Assembly: GCA_016938695.1 (NCBI GenBank) | Contig: JAFGUC010000024.1 | Location: forward strand, 1-64,000 | Length of the DNA stretch: 64,000 bases | Direction: 5' to 3' | Origin: Candidatus Woesearchaeota archaeon | GTDB lineage: Archaea; Nanobdellota; Nanobdellia; Woesearchaeales; JAFGUC01 | Shown here: positions 63,273-64,000 of the stretch, piece after piece | Position numbering within the stretch: position 1 is the stretch's first letter | How the letters are laid out: the number at the start of each line of letters is the position of its first letter | The notes under the pieces: model-generated | The model's input: only the letters and a program-made list of their open reading frames with translations | Databases searched by the model: none | What the model was told of the DNA's origin: nothing | Program-made: the position numbers and the translations under genes

Positions 63273-64000
63273 GCCTTCGCAACAATAGATATGCTTGTAA
63301 CTAAACTGGCTAATGCCGGAAACAAGACCTTTTTGATATCTAAATTTACTTTATGGCTATTTATAACATTTTCTGTTTTAAAAAGATTTCCTGTAAATAT
63401 TGTTTTATTTGCCTTTTCAGAGTTTTTAGACGGTTTATTTATCTGAATAATCCTCTCAAACCTCTCCCCAAAAGCATCAATAACTAATCTTGCATTTTGT
63501 TCATTACTTGAAAAAAATATTGGAACCTTGAATTCGAAGGGTTCATTTCTTGACAAAACAGATAACTCAAAATCATTACTTATTTTTTTGTCATTACTTT
63601 CAAGCCAAATCTTAATATTATTTTTAGTTCCATTATTAAATGCTTTAATATCTACAAAAACATAATTTCCTATTATGTTAATATCTTTAATCTCAAGTGG
63701 TTCAAATCTTGTAGTTGTATTCCTCATCAATATAACTTCAATATCTTGGTTGTTATCAATATTTTTATCATTACAAGAATAACTATAAAGTTTAGATTTT
63801 AAGATGAGTGTAGTTGGATTGATGGATTTAATAGTAAATGTCTTAAATAATGTATTTGTAGTATTAATCTTTTTTTTAATAATATTTCCAAAAACATCTT
63901 CAATCCAATATTCTGCAATATATGGCAACTCAGAATTGTTAGTATATTCATTGACATATATTTTAAAACGTAATTGATTTCCTTCAACAATCCTTTGAGA
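63269..64000 (-). CDS. Surface protein, C-terminal part (5' end outside window)
   Basis: At least 243 residues; the frame is still open at base 64000, so the N-terminus lies beyond the window (an internal TTG at 63928 is not the start). Beta-rich Ig-like segments (K-I-Y-V-N-E-Y-T-N-N-S, K-I-W-L-E-S-N-D) with several N-x-S/T sequons fit an extracytoplasmic protein. A C-terminal hydrophobic helix (V-L-F-P-A-L-A-S-L-V-T-S-I-S-I-V) anchors it. First visible gene of the scpB/herA operon, overlapping the next by four bases. Confidence 0.7.
   Translation of the reverse strand, partial: SQRIVEGNQLRFKIYVNEYTNNSELPYIAEYWIEDVFGNIIKKKINTTNTLFKTFTIKSINPTTLILKSKLYSYSCNDKNIDNNQDIEVILMRNTTTRFEPLEIKDINIIGNYVFVDIKAFNNGTKNNIKIWLESNDKKISNDFELSVLSRNEPFEFKVPIFFSSNEQNARLVIDAFGERFERIIQINKPSKNSEKANKTIFTGNLFKTENVINSHKVNLDIKKVLFPALASLVTSISIVAKA

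Overview
The window is AT-rich DNA (roughly 30% GC by eye) from an archaeon, most likely a small-genome DPANN lineage of the Woesearchaeota/Pacearchaeota (Nanoarchaeota) type. Archaeal signs are an initiator tRNA with an A1-U72 pair, a tRNA-Ser(GCT) interrupted by an intron, an archaeal-type TrpRS, Elp3, a presenilin-type SPP protease, a tandem Lrp regulator, a HerA-family ATPase, TATA boxes about 25 nt before several starts (leaderless genes), and many secreted proteins rich in N-x-S/T sequons. Bacterial-looking genes sit among them: a bacterial-type AspRS, NrdR with its own operator pair, and ScpB. The lineage call is inference; no rRNA is present.

Layout. 1-10545: a surface-protein block with a giant cadherin-like repeat protein (cut by the window edge), three paralogous ~640-aa signal-peptide/C-terminal-TM proteins and one smaller anchored protein, closed by a convergent tandem-Lrp regulator. 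11602-14722: HD hydrolase, a Fic protein preceded by a striking array of TACTAA-type palindromic repeats, a type II PMI-like cupin, and a DUF5678-like/retropepsin pair. 14733-27922: a glycan assembly locus with flippase, pyruvyl transferase, three GT4 enzymes, a GT2 enzyme, UDP-sugar dehydrogenase, GT-C-like membrane proteins and a DUF1616-like protein, mostly one long minus-strand chain of overlapping genes. It plausibly builds the sugars attached to the neighbouring sequon-rich surface proteins. 27954-28923: a compact three-gene operon (two ~65-aa proteins plus a CHAT/gingipain-like cysteine peptidase with a His57-Cys89 dyad), my best candidate for an undescribed system.

29062-43852: a GY-repeat surface protein, SpoIIM-like protein, AspRS, tRNA-iMet in a patch of tRNA-derived debris and inverted repeats, a possible nuclease, a Nudix enzyme, a membrane-anchored ArsR-type regulator overlapping a secreted beta-propeller lipoprotein, two unknown proteins, a Hel308-like helicase that lacks its whole first RecA domain, a histone-H1-like lysine-rich protein, a J-domain protein and tRNA-Ser. 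43944-47996: DUF362-ferredoxin, pgk and elp3 in one operon. 48685-52443: the anaerobic ribonucleotide reductase operon nrdR-nrdD-glutaredoxin-nrdG behind two phased NrdR boxes.

52446-64000: a GT-C-like protein, a JAMM metalloprotease next to a presenilin-type protease, a coiled-coil protein, acyl-CoA synthetase, an RNA-binding protein, TrpRS, and a chromosome-maintenance-like operon (surface protein, conserved unknown, ScpB, HerA-like ATPase). No gene-free stretch exceeds 300 bases. No CRISPR array, insertion sequence or rRNA was seen.
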